From the NCBI GenBank assembly GCA_049430265.1, contig JBMTBW010000006.1, positions 1 to 37,948 of the forward strand: a stretch of DNA of 37,948 bases, given 5' to 3'. The notes under the pieces were generated by a model, which ran no database searches, had not been told where the DNA came from, and worked only from the letters and a program-made list of their open reading frames with translations. The stretch's first letter is position 1. Every line of letters starts with the position of its first letter. Positions 14,602 to 22,850 of the stretch are shown piece after piece. The stretch is from MAG-120802 sp049430265 (GTDB taxonomy: Bacteria > Actinomycetota > Actinomycetes > Nanopelagicales > Nanopelagicaceae). Position numbers and translations under genes: made by a program.

Positions 14602-15630
14602 CTATTCTCCAATACTTTCTAGGAAACTCTTCTCTAGCTGCTGATCTGCAATACCTTCAGCTCTTGTTGGTGTTCCCAAAGCGCTCAAAGTAACAAAGCG
14701 AATTCTACCCCCACGCACCTTCTTGTCATTGCGCATAATTTCAAGCAGTTCTGGCCATGATTCTTTTGGATATTTGGCATTAAGTCCTAGGGTATCTAGA
14801 ACCTGCTTTTGCTTATTAAGGTCTTTGGCAGGAAGTCCCGAGAATTCAAACGATAGTTGAGCCGCAAATCGCAGTCCTAGAGCTATCGCTTCACCATGTC
14901 GAAGAGAGTATTTCGAATGCTTCTCTATCGCATGGCCTAAAGTGTGGCCATAATTCAAAACCTCGCGAAGGCTTGATTCCCTAAAGTCATCACTGACAAT
15001 TTTTGCTTTAACTGCGATAGATCTATAAATGAGCTCCGCTAAATTCTTTCTCCAATTTTCGTCTATTAAACCAAGTATCTCGGTATCATCAATAAAGCCA
15101 CATTTAGCAACTTCTGCCATTCCTGCCTTGAGATCACGTTCAGAAAGCGACTTAAGGAAAGTCTGATCAATTAAAACAGCACTTGGTGAGTGAAAGGCCC
15201 CAATAAGATTCTTTCCTGCATCAAGATTTAACCCAGTTTTTCCTCCAATAGCTGCATCAACCATTCCGGCAAGTGAAGTGGGGATGGCGATCCAATCAAC
15301 ACCGCGTAGATATGAGGCGGCTACAAAACCTGCTAAATCAGTGGTCGCTCCTCCTCCTACACCGACAATAAGGCAGTTTCTATCAAGTTTGGCAGCAGCG
15401 ATCTTTTCAATTACCTGGTTAAAGGACTGAATACTTTTCTGCCCCTCCCCATCCTCAACTTCAATCAATAGATACTGCGAAGGAAAAGCGGCCCCAAAGC
15501 TGGCTGCTATAGATTTAGGAGTAACAAGAACTACGTCTCGGTTTTGGGATAGTGAAGACAGATCTCTCCATACATCCTCTGTAAAGCTAATCTCGTAGCG
15601 CTTTTCAGCATTAACAGTTATCGGTTTCAT
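14602..15630 (-). CDS. aroB: 3-dehydroquinate synthase
   Basis: AroB converts DAHP to 3-dehydroquinate using NAD+ and a divalent metal. The NAD-binding segment is VGVGGGATTDLAGFVAASYL, the substrate loop IPTSLAGMVDAAIGGKTGLN plus GKNLIGAFHSP, and metal ligands fall in MAEVAKCGFI, NYGHTLGHAIEK and LRHGEAIALG. The length of 342 is normal. Its ATG overlaps the aroK stop as ATGA, and its stop abuts aroQ, so aroK-aroB-aroQ are coupled. No irregularity is seen. Confidence 0.97.
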   Translation of the reverse strand: MKPITVNAEKRYEISFTEDVWRDLSSLSQNRDVVLVTPKSIAASFGAAFPSQYLLIEVEDGEGQKSIQSFNQVIEKIAAAKLDRNCLIVGVGGGATTDLAGFVAASYLRGVDWIAIPTSLAGMVDAAIGGKTGLNLDAGKNLIGAFHSPSAVLIDQTFLKSLSERDLKAGMAEVAKCGFIDDTEILGLIDENWRKNLAELIYRSIAVKAKIVSDDFRESSLREVLNYGHTLGHAIEKHSKYSLRHGEAIALGLRFAAQLSFEFSGLPAKDLNKQKQVLDTLGLNAKYPKESWPELLEIMRNDKKVRGGRIRFVTLSALGTPTRAEGIADQQLEKSFLESIGE

Positions 15631-16130
15631 AGCGCCAACTCTTTTACTATCTCTTCAACAACTTCAACAGGCTTCTTGTTGTCAGTTGAAACTCTCGCCT
15701 TGGCAAGTGCCTCATAGGTCGAACGTCGCTTTTCCATCAAAGCAATCCACTGCTGTCTGGGATTTCCAAGAAGTAAAGGGCGATCTCGATTGAACCCAAC
15801 TCTTGGCGCTGCGTTAGAGATTGAAACATCAAGAAAAACAACATTTGCCATTGGCAATAACCTCTTGGAAACTTCAAGATCCATAACCGAGCCTCCGCCG
15901 AGTGCGATCACGCCATCTTGGTTCTCAATCAAATCTATTACTGCAGCTCTCTCCATTTCCCTGAATGCTGGTTCCCCATCAGTTATGAAGATCTCGGGAA
16001 TACTCTTTCCACTTTTCTCTTCAACTACTTTGTCGCTATCAAGAAAGTTCAATGAAAGTTTCTTAGCAAGAGCCTTTCCTACTGAGGTCTTTCCAGCTCC
16101 TGGTGGTCCGATGAGAATAATCGGTGGCAC
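15627..16130 (-). CDS. aroK: Shikimate kinase
   Basis: AroK phosphorylates shikimate with ATP, the fifth step towards chorismate. The 167-residue kinase has the P-loop IGPPGAGKTSVGKAL, the metal-binding DSD in FLDSDKVVEE, shikimate-binding Arg in GEPAFREMER, the GGG of ALGGGSVMD, and the lid RDRPLL. It starts with GTG (16128-16130) three bases after the aroC stop, and its stop overlaps the aroB ATG. Conserved neighbours make the assignment firm. Confidence 0.96.
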   Translation of the reverse strand: MPPIILIGPPGAGKTSVGKALAKKLSLNFLDSDKVVEEKSGKSIPEIFITDGEPAFREMERAAVIDLIENQDGVIALGGGSVMDLEVSKRLLPMANVVFLDVSISNAAPRVGFNRDRPLLLGNPRQQWIALMEKRRSTYEALAKARVSTDNKKPVEVVEEIVKELAL

Positions 16131-16133
16131 GCC

Positions 16134-17315
16134 TTATTTCACTCTCATAGAAGAAAGAAAGCTTTCTAGGTTTCTTTTGCTCTCACCGAGAGAATCTCCA
16201 CCGAATTTTTCAAGCATCGCTTCAGCTAAAACCAGAGCTACCATAGCCTCAGCAACAATGCCCGCGGCTGGAACAGCGCATACATCTGATCTTTGATTTA
16301 TTGCTTTAGCCGCTTGGCCGTTTGTGATATCGATCGTATCTAAAGCCTTAGGAACCGTTGAGATTGGTTTCATTGCTGCGCGAACCCTTAAAACTTCTCC
16401 AGTACTCATTCCGCCCTCTGTGCCGCCGGATCTGGAAGTTCTTCGGCGAATATTTCCTTGACTATCTCTCTCTATTTCATCATGGGCGCTACTGCCACGT
16501 TTTTTCGCAGTAGTAAATCCATCACCAAGTTCTACACCCTTAATTGCTTGAATACCCATCAGAGCTCCCGCAAGACGAGAGTCAAGTCTTCTATCCCAGT
16601 GAACATGGGAGCCAAGCCCTGGCGGTAGGCCGTAAACCAAAACTTCTACAACCCCACCTAAAGTGTCGCCATTTTTATGAGCATCATTGATTTCTTCAAC
16701 CATTTTGGCGCTAACATCTTTGAATCCACATCGAACTTCATCGCTATCTATTCTCTCGCGATCTTGTGGCTCAGGCAGCAAGTAATCATCGGCAACACTA
16801 ACTGCTCCAATTGATACAACATGACTAAATACCTCTATGCCGCCAACCTGCTTAAGAAATCTCCGTGCAACAGCGCCGAGTGCTACCCGAGCCGCTGTCT
16901 CTCTTGCTGACGCTCGTTCCAAGACTGGTCTTGCGTCATCAAAATCATATTTTTGAATGCCAACTAAATCAGCATGTCCGGGTCTCGGTCTTGTGAGTGG
17001 AGCATTTCTTCCCAATGATTCAATCTCTGATTCAGCTACAGGATCTGCGCTCATAACTTTTTCCCACTTGGGCCACTCTGAGTTTGCTATTTGAATCGCG
17101 ATCGGGCCGCCTTGGGTTAAGCCATGACGGACTCCCCCAAGGATTGTCACTTTATCTGCCTCGAAGTTCTGTCTTGCTCCCCTGCCAAAACCAAGTCTGC
17201 GTCTACGAAGATCCTCGTCAATATCTGCTGTTGTGACTGAAACAGATGCGGGCATTCCCTCCAAGATTCCAACCAAAGCTGGTCCATGGGATTCTCCAGC
17301 GGTTAACCATCTCAT
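16134..17315 (-). CDS. aroC: Chorismate synthase
   Basis: AroC converts EPSP to chorismate with reduced FMN, the last shared step of aromatic synthesis. The 393-residue protein opens MRWLTAGESHGPALVGILEG, then DEDLRRRRLGFGRGARQ, and contains RPGHADLVGIQKYDF, RASARETAARVALGAVA, SRSGGTEGGMSTGEV and the closing NQRSDVCAVPAAGIVAEAM, all standard signatures. The ATG at 17313-17315 has no Shine-Dalgarno; an extended -10 (TGC-GATAAT) ends 6 bases before it, suggesting leaderless transcription from its own promoter. It is separated by 54 bases from the prepilin peptidase gene and leads aroK-aroB-aroQ-efp-nusB. Confidence 0.98.
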   Translation of the reverse strand: MRWLTAGESHGPALVGILEGMPASVSVTTADIDEDLRRRRLGFGRGARQNFEADKVTILGGVRHGLTQGGPIAIQIANSEWPKWEKVMSADPVAESEIESLGRNAPLTRPRPGHADLVGIQKYDFDDARPVLERASARETAARVALGAVARRFLKQVGGIEVFSHVVSIGAVSVADDYLLPEPQDRERIDSDEVRCGFKDVSAKMVEEINDAHKNGDTLGGVVEVLVYGLPPGLGSHVHWDRRLDSRLAGALMGIQAIKGVELGDGFTTAKKRGSSAHDEIERDSQGNIRRRTSRSGGTEGGMSTGEVLRVRAAMKPISTVPKALDTIDITNGQAAKAINQRSDVCAVPAAGIVAEAMVALVLAEAMLEKFGGDSLGESKRNLESFLSSMRVK

Positions 17316-17321
17316 TGCTCA

Positions 17322-17350
17322 ATTATCGCAGATTACTTCGCAAATCTGCG
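17322..17350 (-). promoter_or_regulatory. Candidate leaderless aroC promoter overlapped by a perfect 8-bp inverted repeat
   Basis: On the minus strand an extended -10, TGC then GATAAT (17322-17330), is followed by six bases and the aroC ATG. A perfect inverted repeat, CGCAGATT (17327-17334) and AATCTGCG (17343-17350) with an 8-base centre, covers the -10/-35 spacer region and touches the -10. That is where a repressor operator would sit; as RNA it could instead be a hairpin. The operator reading is inference; the repeat and the -10 are seen directly. Confidence 0.45.
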
Positions 17351-17369
17351 CCCTATTTTTCATGCGCGC

Positions 17370-17792
17370 TCAACTAGTGATTACATAGCAAAAGAGCCCA
17401 AAGAAGAGATAGGGAGCAAAAGCAACACGCATCTCCTTAAGTCGCTCCGGTTTTAGAAGATGAGGAATTAATGAAATTGAGCAGGAGACCCAGCTGATGG
17501 CGTTACACCAGATCAATTCATATACGCCTCCATCAAAAGCGGAAACATAACAACCGATCAGAAGCGAGAGTCGAATATCACCACGACCGATAGCCTGCGG
17601 TGATATCAGTTTTAAGAGCAGATACAGGCATAAATTTATTGCTGAGAGTAAAAATGCATCAAATATTGAATTATCAATAAATGGAAAAAGAGTAAGTAAA
17701 GCTAAATGCGTAGTCCTTTTTGATATCAGATGACTCTGATAATCTCTCCAGGAAATTGCAATTCCGAAGAAGGTCAGGTGTATGAAGAGCAC
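17370..17792 (-). CDS. Prepilin peptidase-like A24 family aspartic protease (minimal form)
   Basis: A24 peptidases cut the leader of type IV prepilins and related secretion pseudopilins in the membrane. The 140-residue product is strongly hydrophobic with several membrane segments and keeps both aspartates expected for catalysis: D17 in SWRDYQSHLI and D72 in the GxGD motif IGRGDIRLSLL. It lacks the N-terminal methyltransferase domain of full PilD. The GTG start (17790-17792) has no clear ribosome site and is uncertain. Its place between aroE and aroC is conserved in actinobacteria, but no pilin or pilus assembly gene is in the window, so the substrate is unknown. Family call good, function inferred. 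Confidence 0.75.
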   Translation of the reverse strand: MLFIHLTFFGIAISWRDYQSHLISKRTTHLALLTLFPFIDNSIFDAFLLSAINLCLYLLLKLISPQAIGRGDIRLSLLIGCYVSAFDGGVYELIWCNAISWVSCSISLIPHLLKPERLKEMRVAFAPYLFFGLFCYVITS

Positions 17793-17810
17793 ACGAAAAC
17801 TTTAATTCTA

Positions 17811-17832
17811 AAGAAAAAAGCTAAACAGCCTT
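17811..17832 (-). terminator. Weak candidate terminator after aroE
   Basis: On the minus strand, downstream of aroE, AAGGCU (17827-17832) can pair with AGCUUU (17817-17822) around a GUUU loop, followed by a U-rich tail. The stem has only two G-C pairs and one G-U, so it is weak. It lies between the aroE stop and the prepilin peptidase gene. Confidence 0.3.
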
Positions 17833-17839
17833 ATCCACA
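17831..17839 (+). promoter_or_regulatory. Isolated perfect DnaA box
   Basis: The nonamer TTATCCACA is an exact match to the consensus DnaA box. It lies in the 54-base gap between aroE and the prepilin peptidase gene. Only one is present and there is no AT-rich unwinding element or dnaA/dnaN nearby, so it is not an origin. By chance about 0.3 exact copies are expected in a window of this size on both strands, so its function is unproven. Confidence 0.35.
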
Positions 17840-17846
17840 ATCAGGG

Positions 17847-18656
17847 CTATCGAGCACTCTCTAATTGGAGAAGCAGTTTTTTATATAGCCAGGTTTTATC
17901 AAAGTCGATTTGAGTCATAAGCGATATCTGATAAACAGCCTGAGCGGCAAGTAATTGCAAACCTGAAACCAATAAGCCCTTGGCGTCCAATTGTTGTTTA
18001 GTTAGCCCTGGCGGCCATGGCGAATAGGTCGCATCTAGAAGTATTTTTGGAGAGCTAAATTCTTTAATCATCGTTAGAACTTGGTCTGATGGAATGGTGT
18101 TGATAACTAAATCACTCTTCCAAGCTCGAGCACATTTATCCCAATCGTAGATTTCAATTTGAGAACTCATAGCGGCTGCACTAAGCGAGGCATCTCTACT
18201 TGTACTTCTTCTATAGATCTCTATCTTCACATCTCTATCACTAAGCGATGCGATGGCCGCTCGTGCCGTCCCTCCTGCTCCAAGTATTGATACCGTCGAG
18301 AATGACAAGTCTTTGAGTAGGAATTCAAATCCCTCAACATCAGTTGAGGATACTTTCCAGCTTTGCCCATCCATGTATATGGTATTTGCTGAATTTATCG
18401 ATTTTGCTCGGGCGTCGACTTGGAGAGCTGGTGTTGATAATTGAGCCAGTTCCTCTTTTAGAGGCATTGTCAAGGAAAAGCCCAACACTTCACCACTTGC
18501 AAGCTCCCTTGCTAAAAAATCACTAAGTTCCCCACTTTTAACCTCTATGGCTTCATAAATTGCAGGGTATTCAAGAAGCGAATAGGCATGATTATGAATC
18601 AAAGGAGATAAGGAGTGCGAAATGGGAGATCCAAGAACTGCTGCGCGCTTTATCAT
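17847..18656 (-). CDS. aroE: Shikimate dehydrogenase
   Basis: AroE reduces 3-dehydroshikimate to shikimate with NADPH. The shikimate site shows GSPISHSLSPLIHN (S15, S17), the catalytic Lys K67 in SLTMPLKEEL, and Asp D106 in SSTDVEGF, where most family members have NTD. The cofactor domain has the glycine-rich SILGAGGTARAAIASL, with Thr where Ala is more common. The length of 269 is normal. The ATG overlaps the mltG stop by 4 bases. With aroC, aroK, aroB and aroQ downstream, five of the seven shikimate steps are in this window; DAHP synthase and EPSP synthase are not. Confidence 0.94.
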   Translation of the reverse strand: MIKRAAVLGSPISHSLSPLIHNHAYSLLEYPAIYEAIEVKSGELSDFLARELASGEVLGFSLTMPLKEELAQLSTPALQVDARAKSINSANTIYMDGQSWKVSSTDVEGFEFLLKDLSFSTVSILGAGGTARAAIASLSDRDVKIEIYRRSTSRDASLSAAAMSSQIEIYDWDKCARAWKSDLVINTIPSDQVLTMIKEFSSPKILLDATYSPWPPGLTKQQLDAKGLLVSGLQLLAAQAVYQISLMTQIDFDKTWLYKKLLLQLESAR

Positions 18657-19705
18657 TCGAATAAACCAGCCTTGAAGTTTCTCTTATATTCATTCTTCCA
18701 ACCAAGGAACTGGTCATAAGAGTTAGTAAATCGAGTATCGAAAGGCTTTACAGTTACAAAGTAAAGCCAGTTTCCTGCTTCAGGGTTTAAAGCTGCGTCA
18801 ATTGCTGCCTTAGTTGGACTTCCTATCGGCCCAGGTGGCAAACCTGGATATATAAATGTGTTGTAGCGATTCTTAACCTTTATGTCGTTGAGTGATACTC
18901 GTATCTCGCCACGTCGACCTAAGGCATAGTGCACTGTTGAGTCAAACTGCAACGGCATGCGTTTTTCTAATCGATTATAAATAACCCGAGAAACTTTACC
19001 AAAAACATCTGGCGTTGCCTCTGTTTGCACAAGAGATGCGATCACCATCACTTCAAAAGGTGTGAGCTCTCTTTCGTTTTTCCAGTTGAGATCTTTGGTT
19101 GCAGAGCTAAACCTATTAAGCATAGCCGAGACTATTTCATCTGCACCTACACTCTTGTTGAAAGAATACTGAGCAGGATAGAGAAAGCCCTCGATGTTTT
19201 TAGTCTTAAAGATCTCAGGTGGGGAAAATACCTTTATGCTCTTTTCAAGTTCTGTTTTTGAAATTCCGAATTTGATAATACTCTCTGATATCTCAGACAA
19301 ACGCTGCCCATCTCTGACAACTATTAGATTTGGAATACGAGATGGATCTAAGAGCTGCTCCAAAGCAGTTTTTGCGGGAATTAGGGTTTCAATTCGATGT
19401 TCGCCAGGTGCTATGCGCTGTGATCTAGGATCGGCGACCGCTACCCTAAAAAATGCGGTAGAAGACTTAACAACAGAGAGCTTTTCAAGTTTTTTGCCAA
19501 TTTCAGATCCACTCTCGCCAGATAAAATCTCAACAATAACTTCTTCGCCAGCAGATCCAGCCTCAAAATCAGGAGCACTTTGAGGAGCCGAATTAAGTTC
19601 ACGGAGCGATAATGTGAAGAGCACGATGAAAATCCCTGCAGTCGCTAACCGTAGTAGTGGACTACTCTCAAGTGATTGCTTTATAAAAGCTGGCCTAAAC
19701 TTCAT
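18653..19705 (-). CDS. mltG: Endolytic murein transglycosylase MltG (YceG family)
   Basis: MltG is a membrane-anchored lytic transglycosylase that ends or cuts nascent peptidoglycan strands. A single N-terminal membrane helix lies near residues 17-36 (LATAGIFIVLFTLSL), followed by an extracytoplasmic part with the LysM-like region and the YceG core. The catalytic Glu is in IASLVQTEA, aligned with IVEKET of E. coli, followed by the family motif VIYNRLEKRMPLQFDSTVHY and YPGLPPGPIGSPTKAAIDAA. I chose the ATG at 19703-19705 (350 residues), 10 bases after GGGGAAG; a GTG at 19723 would add 6 residues. It overlaps ruvX upstream and aroE downstream. Confidence 0.94.
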   Translation of the reverse strand: MKFRPAFIKQSLESSPLLRLATAGIFIVLFTLSLRELNSAPQSAPDFEAGSAGEEVIVEILSGESGSEIGKKLEKLSVVKSSTAFFRVAVADPRSQRIAPGEHRIETLIPAKTALEQLLDPSRIPNLIVVRDGQRLSEISESIIKFGISKTELEKSIKVFSPPEIFKTKNIEGFLYPAQYSFNKSVGADEIVSAMLNRFSSATKDLNWKNERELTPFEVMVIASLVQTEATPDVFGKVSRVIYNRLEKRMPLQFDSTVHYALGRRGEIRVSLNDIKVKNRYNTFIYPGLPPGPIGSPTKAAIDAALNPEAGNWLYFVTVKPFDTRFTNSYDQFLGWKNEYKRNFKAGLFE

Positions 19706-20150
19706 GGCCAGCAGCTTCCCCACTTAAGCGTTCAACTTCCAGAGCAAATTCTAGAATTTTCACAGCGGCCAATTGATCAATGCTCTCCCTACTGCTTTTG
19801 AGCCCAGCATTCTTTAACTCGCCAACAGCAGAGCTTGTCGTAAGTCTTTCATCTAGAAGTCGAATTTGAACTTCTTGCGGTAGATACTGTTTAAGTAGAC
19901 CCGCAAATGCTCTCGCCTTCTCACTTGATGCGCTCTCTTTTCCGGAGAGATGAAGCGGAAGACCGATGTAGACCAACATAGCATCGCTTTCAGTAACAAT
20001 ATCCTTGATTACAGAATAGACATTTTCTGTTGATTCGCTATTGTCGAGAGTAACCACTGGGGATGCAATCAATCGAGAGGTGTCAGATTTTGCAATCCCA
20101 ATTCGCTTCTCACCGTAATCAATAGCAAGTCTTGCGCCTTGGATCATCAC
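19695..20150 (-). CDS. ruvX: Putative pre-16S rRNA nuclease / Holliday junction resolvase-like protein (YqgF)
   Basis: YqgF/RuvX is an RNase H-fold protein linked to maturation of the 16S rRNA 5' end. The 151-residue protein has the first acidic motif LAIDYGEKRIGIAKSD, the central YIGLPLHLSGKESASSEKAR, and the C-terminal LLDERLTTSSAVGEL, which carry the expected active-site acids. It sits 5 bases after alaS and overlaps mltG, the standard alaS-ruvX-mltG order in actinobacteria and firmicutes. The start could be either of two adjacent ATG codons. Family is secure; the exact biochemical role is taken from homologues. Confidence 0.94.
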   Translation of the reverse strand: MMIQGARLAIDYGEKRIGIAKSDTSRLIASPVVTLDNSESTENVYSVIKDIVTESDAMLVYIGLPLHLSGKESASSEKARAFAGLLKQYLPQEVQIRLLDERLTTSSAVGELKNAGLKSSRESIDQLAAVKILEFALEVERLSGEAAGHEV

Positions 20151-20155
20151 AAACG

Positions 20156-22831
20156 TTAGATACTCGAGAGCGCGGCTTTGATGGCCTTAAGAGCTTCATC
20201 TATCTTGCCAAAATCACTTCCGCCACCTTGAGCAAAATCATCTTTTCCGCCACCGCCACCACCAAGAATTCCGGAGGCTATCTTTACCAAGGCTCCAGCC
20301 TTTGCACCTGCGCTGCGAGCAATTTCATCGACTGCAACTACTAGCGTTACTTTTTCATCACCGCTACTAAGGAGTGCTACAACTGCGCCCTTGAGGCGAT
20401 TTCTTAGATCTAGTGCAACAGTTCTCAAATCATCCCCTGACAGTCCTTTACCCATATCTGCAGTAATAAGTTTAAATTGACCGATATCTTCAGCGTTTTT
20501 TATAAGCGCAGCTGAATCACTTAGGGCCTTAGCTGTTCTGATAGATCCAATTTCTTTTTCGGCTTCTTTTAATCGAGCAAGCAGAGAGGAGATTCTCTCT
20601 GGAAGCTCTTCAGGACGTGTTGCCTTAATGATTTCAAGAAGAGAATTAATCAAAATGTGTTCCCGACTCAAGAAGGAGTAGGCATCGGCTCCAACTAAAG
20701 CCTCGACGCGTCTTACCCCTGCTCCAATGGAAGACTCGCCAAGAAGTTTTACTATTCCAAGCTCTCCACTTCTTGAAACATGGGTTCCGCCGCATAGCTC
20801 TTTGGCCCAATCGCCAACGCTAATTACCCGAACTCGCTCGCCATACTTTTCTCCAAAGAGCGCCATTGCGCCAATTTTCTTTGCCTCTGCTTGCGACATC
20901 TCTTCAGCGCTGACCAGCAAGTTCTCAAGAAGAAGAGAATTTACTCGAGCCTCGACATCGCTAAGGACTCCTGTTGAAACTGCGCCGCTAGATGGGAAAT
21001 CAAAACGAAAACGACCAGGCGCATTCTCCGATCCAGCTTGAGTGGCAGTCTCTCCCAAAATTTCCCGAAATGCCTTATGAACCATATGAGTGGCGGTGTG
21101 AGCTCTTGAAATTGCTTTACGACGATCGCTATCTATCTTGGCCAGAACAGATTCACCAATTTCCAAGTGGCCAGAAAGTACTCGACCGCGATGGATAAAT
21201 ACACCTGGAATTGGCGCCTGAACATCTTCAATTTCAATGACAGAACCATCACTTGTTGTGATCACTCCAGAGTCTGCTAGCTGTCCGCCACCTTCTGCAT
21301 AAAACGGTGTTCTATCAAGCACGATTTCGACATCATCACCAGCTGATGCACTCTTAACTCCCGCGCCATCAAGCAGGAATCCAACAATTTTTGCTTCGCT
21401 TTCTTGGCTCTCATAGCCGACAAATTCCAACGTTCCAGCGCTCTCAGCAATCTTGCGATACTCAGTGACATCGGTGTGCCCACTCTTTTTTGATTTTGCA
21501 TCTGCTTTAGCTCTCTCGCGTTGTTGTTTCATCAATCGCGTAAAGCCTTCGGCATCGATACTCAAGCCTTCTTCATTTGCCATTTCAAGAGTTAAATCAA
21601 AAGGGAACCCATAAGTATCATGAAGTTGAAATACATCCTCGCCAGAGAGAACCTTTGTGCCACTTTTTTTCAAGGAAGCACTTCTCTGGTCAAAAATTAA
21701 AGTTCCGCTCTTTAAAGTCTGCAGGAAACTCTCTTCTTCAGCTTCGGCCACCTTCAAAATTCGGACGCTATCGCTTTGCAATTCTGGGTATTGCGGACCC
21801 ATCGCTTCAATAGAGGCTTTAACAAGTTCGCTCATATTGCGATCATCAGCGCCTAGCAACTTCATATTCCTAGTTGTGCGGCGCATCATTCTTCTCAAGA
21901 CATATCCACGACCTTCATTGCCTGGAGTAACTCCATCGCCAATTAGCATTGTCGCCGTTCTTGCATGATCAGCAATTACACGAAGTGATACATCACTGGA
22001 TGTGGCTTTGCCATAAGAAACTCCGCTTAGATCACTGGCGCGATTAAGAATGTGTTGAGTTGTATCTATCTCGTAGATATTTTCAACACCCTGCAATAAA
22101 GCGGCAGTACGTTCAAGGCCTAAGCCAGTATCTATATTTTTGGCAGGAAGTTCGCCAAGAATGGGGAAACTCTCTTTTCCTCCACCTTCTCCTCTTATAT
22201 TTTGCATAAAAACTAGATTCCAGATCTCTAGATAGCGATCCTCATCAGCGATTGGACCACCTTCTTTGCCGTAGGCAGCTCCACGATCGAAATAAATTTC
22301 AGAGCAAGGCCCGCAAGGACCAGGCACGCCCATTGACCAGAAATTATCTGCCATCCCACGTCTTTGGATCCGCTCTTTTGGGATCCCAATCTTCTTATGC
22401 CAAATATCCGCCGCTTCATCATCATCTAGATAAACCGTTACCCACAATCTATCTTCGGCAAATCCATATCCACCATCACTTACAGGTTTAGTTAATAGCT
22501 CCCATGCAAGGGTGATAGCACCTTCCTTGAAGTAATCGCCAAAGGAAAAATTGCCACACATTTGAAAAAAAGATGCATGACGGGTTGTTTTGCCAACTTC
22601 TTCAATATCCAGAGTTCTTACACACTTCTGCACCGAGGTGGCACGCTTATATGGCGGAGATATCTCTCCTAGAAAGTACGGTTTAAAGGGAACCATTCCA
22701 GCATTAACTAGAAGAAGATTTGGATCATCTGCAATCAGGGAAGCTGAAGGAACAACAGTATGTTTAATGCCTGGGCTATTTGCTGACTCAAAGAATTTTA
22801 GCCAGCGAGAACGAATTTCCGCTGAATTCAC
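20156..22831 (-). CDS. alaS: Alanine-tRNA ligase
   Basis: AlaRS charges tRNA-Ala and edits mischarged Ser/Gly. The 891-residue enzyme starts NSAEIRSRWLKFFES, with class II catalytic motifs in TTRHASFFQMCGNFSFGDYF and VPGPCGPCSEIYFDRG. The editing domain has the zinc-ligand HTATHMVH near residue 577 and CGGTH near 677, and the C-terminal DHHA1 domain ends in GGGGGGKDDFAQGGG. The start is GTG (22829-22831), fixed by the family N-terminus. Its only Shine-Dalgarno, GAGGAG, lies inside the end of the DUF948 gene and in the 5' arm of a perfect hairpin that ends at the start codon, so translation likely depends on reading through the upstream gene. Confidence 0.97.
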   Translation of the reverse strand: MNSAEIRSRWLKFFESANSPGIKHTVVPSASLIADDPNLLLVNAGMVPFKPYFLGEISPPYKRATSVQKCVRTLDIEEVGKTTRHASFFQMCGNFSFGDYFKEGAITLAWELLTKPVSDGGYGFAEDRLWVTVYLDDDEAADIWHKKIGIPKERIQRRGMADNFWSMGVPGPCGPCSEIYFDRGAAYGKEGGPIADEDRYLEIWNLVFMQNIRGEGGGKESFPILGELPAKNIDTGLGLERTAALLQGVENIYEIDTTQHILNRASDLSGVSYGKATSSDVSLRVIADHARTATMLIGDGVTPGNEGRGYVLRRMMRRTTRNMKLLGADDRNMSELVKASIEAMGPQYPELQSDSVRILKVAEAEEESFLQTLKSGTLIFDQRSASLKKSGTKVLSGEDVFQLHDTYGFPFDLTLEMANEEGLSIDAEGFTRLMKQQRERAKADAKSKKSGHTDVTEYRKIAESAGTLEFVGYESQESEAKIVGFLLDGAGVKSASAGDDVEIVLDRTPFYAEGGGQLADSGVITTSDGSVIEIEDVQAPIPGVFIHRGRVLSGHLEIGESVLAKIDSDRRKAISRAHTATHMVHKAFREILGETATQAGSENAPGRFRFDFPSSGAVSTGVLSDVEARVNSLLLENLLVSAEEMSQAEAKKIGAMALFGEKYGERVRVISVGDWAKELCGGTHVSRSGELGIVKLLGESSIGAGVRRVEALVGADAYSFLSREHILINSLLEIIKATRPEELPERISSLLARLKEAEKEIGSIRTAKALSDSAALIKNAEDIGQFKLITADMGKGLSGDDLRTVALDLRNRLKGAVVALLSSGDEKVTLVVAVDEIARSAGAKAGALVKIASGILGGGGGGKDDFAQGGGSDFGKIDEALKAIKAALSSI

Positions 22832-22850
22832 GAGGAGTTAGAACTCCTCG
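22831..22850 (-). promoter_or_regulatory. Perfect hairpin hiding the alaS ribosome binding site and start
   Basis: CGAGGAGTT (22842-22850 on the minus strand) pairs perfectly with AACTCCTCG (22831-22839) across a 2-base centre; a realistic RNA has 8 pairs and a 4-base loop. The 5' arm contains the alaS Shine-Dalgarno GAGGAG, the 3' arm runs into the first base of the GTG start, and the DUF948 stop TAA lies in the centre. A ribosome ending DUF948 would melt the stem. No U-run follows, so it is not a terminator. Confidence 0.65.

Noticed and set aside
17793..17846. The perfect DnaA box as part of a replication origin
   Set aside because: Only one box, a 54-base gap, no AT-rich unwinding element, and no dnaA, dnaN or gyrase genes nearby.
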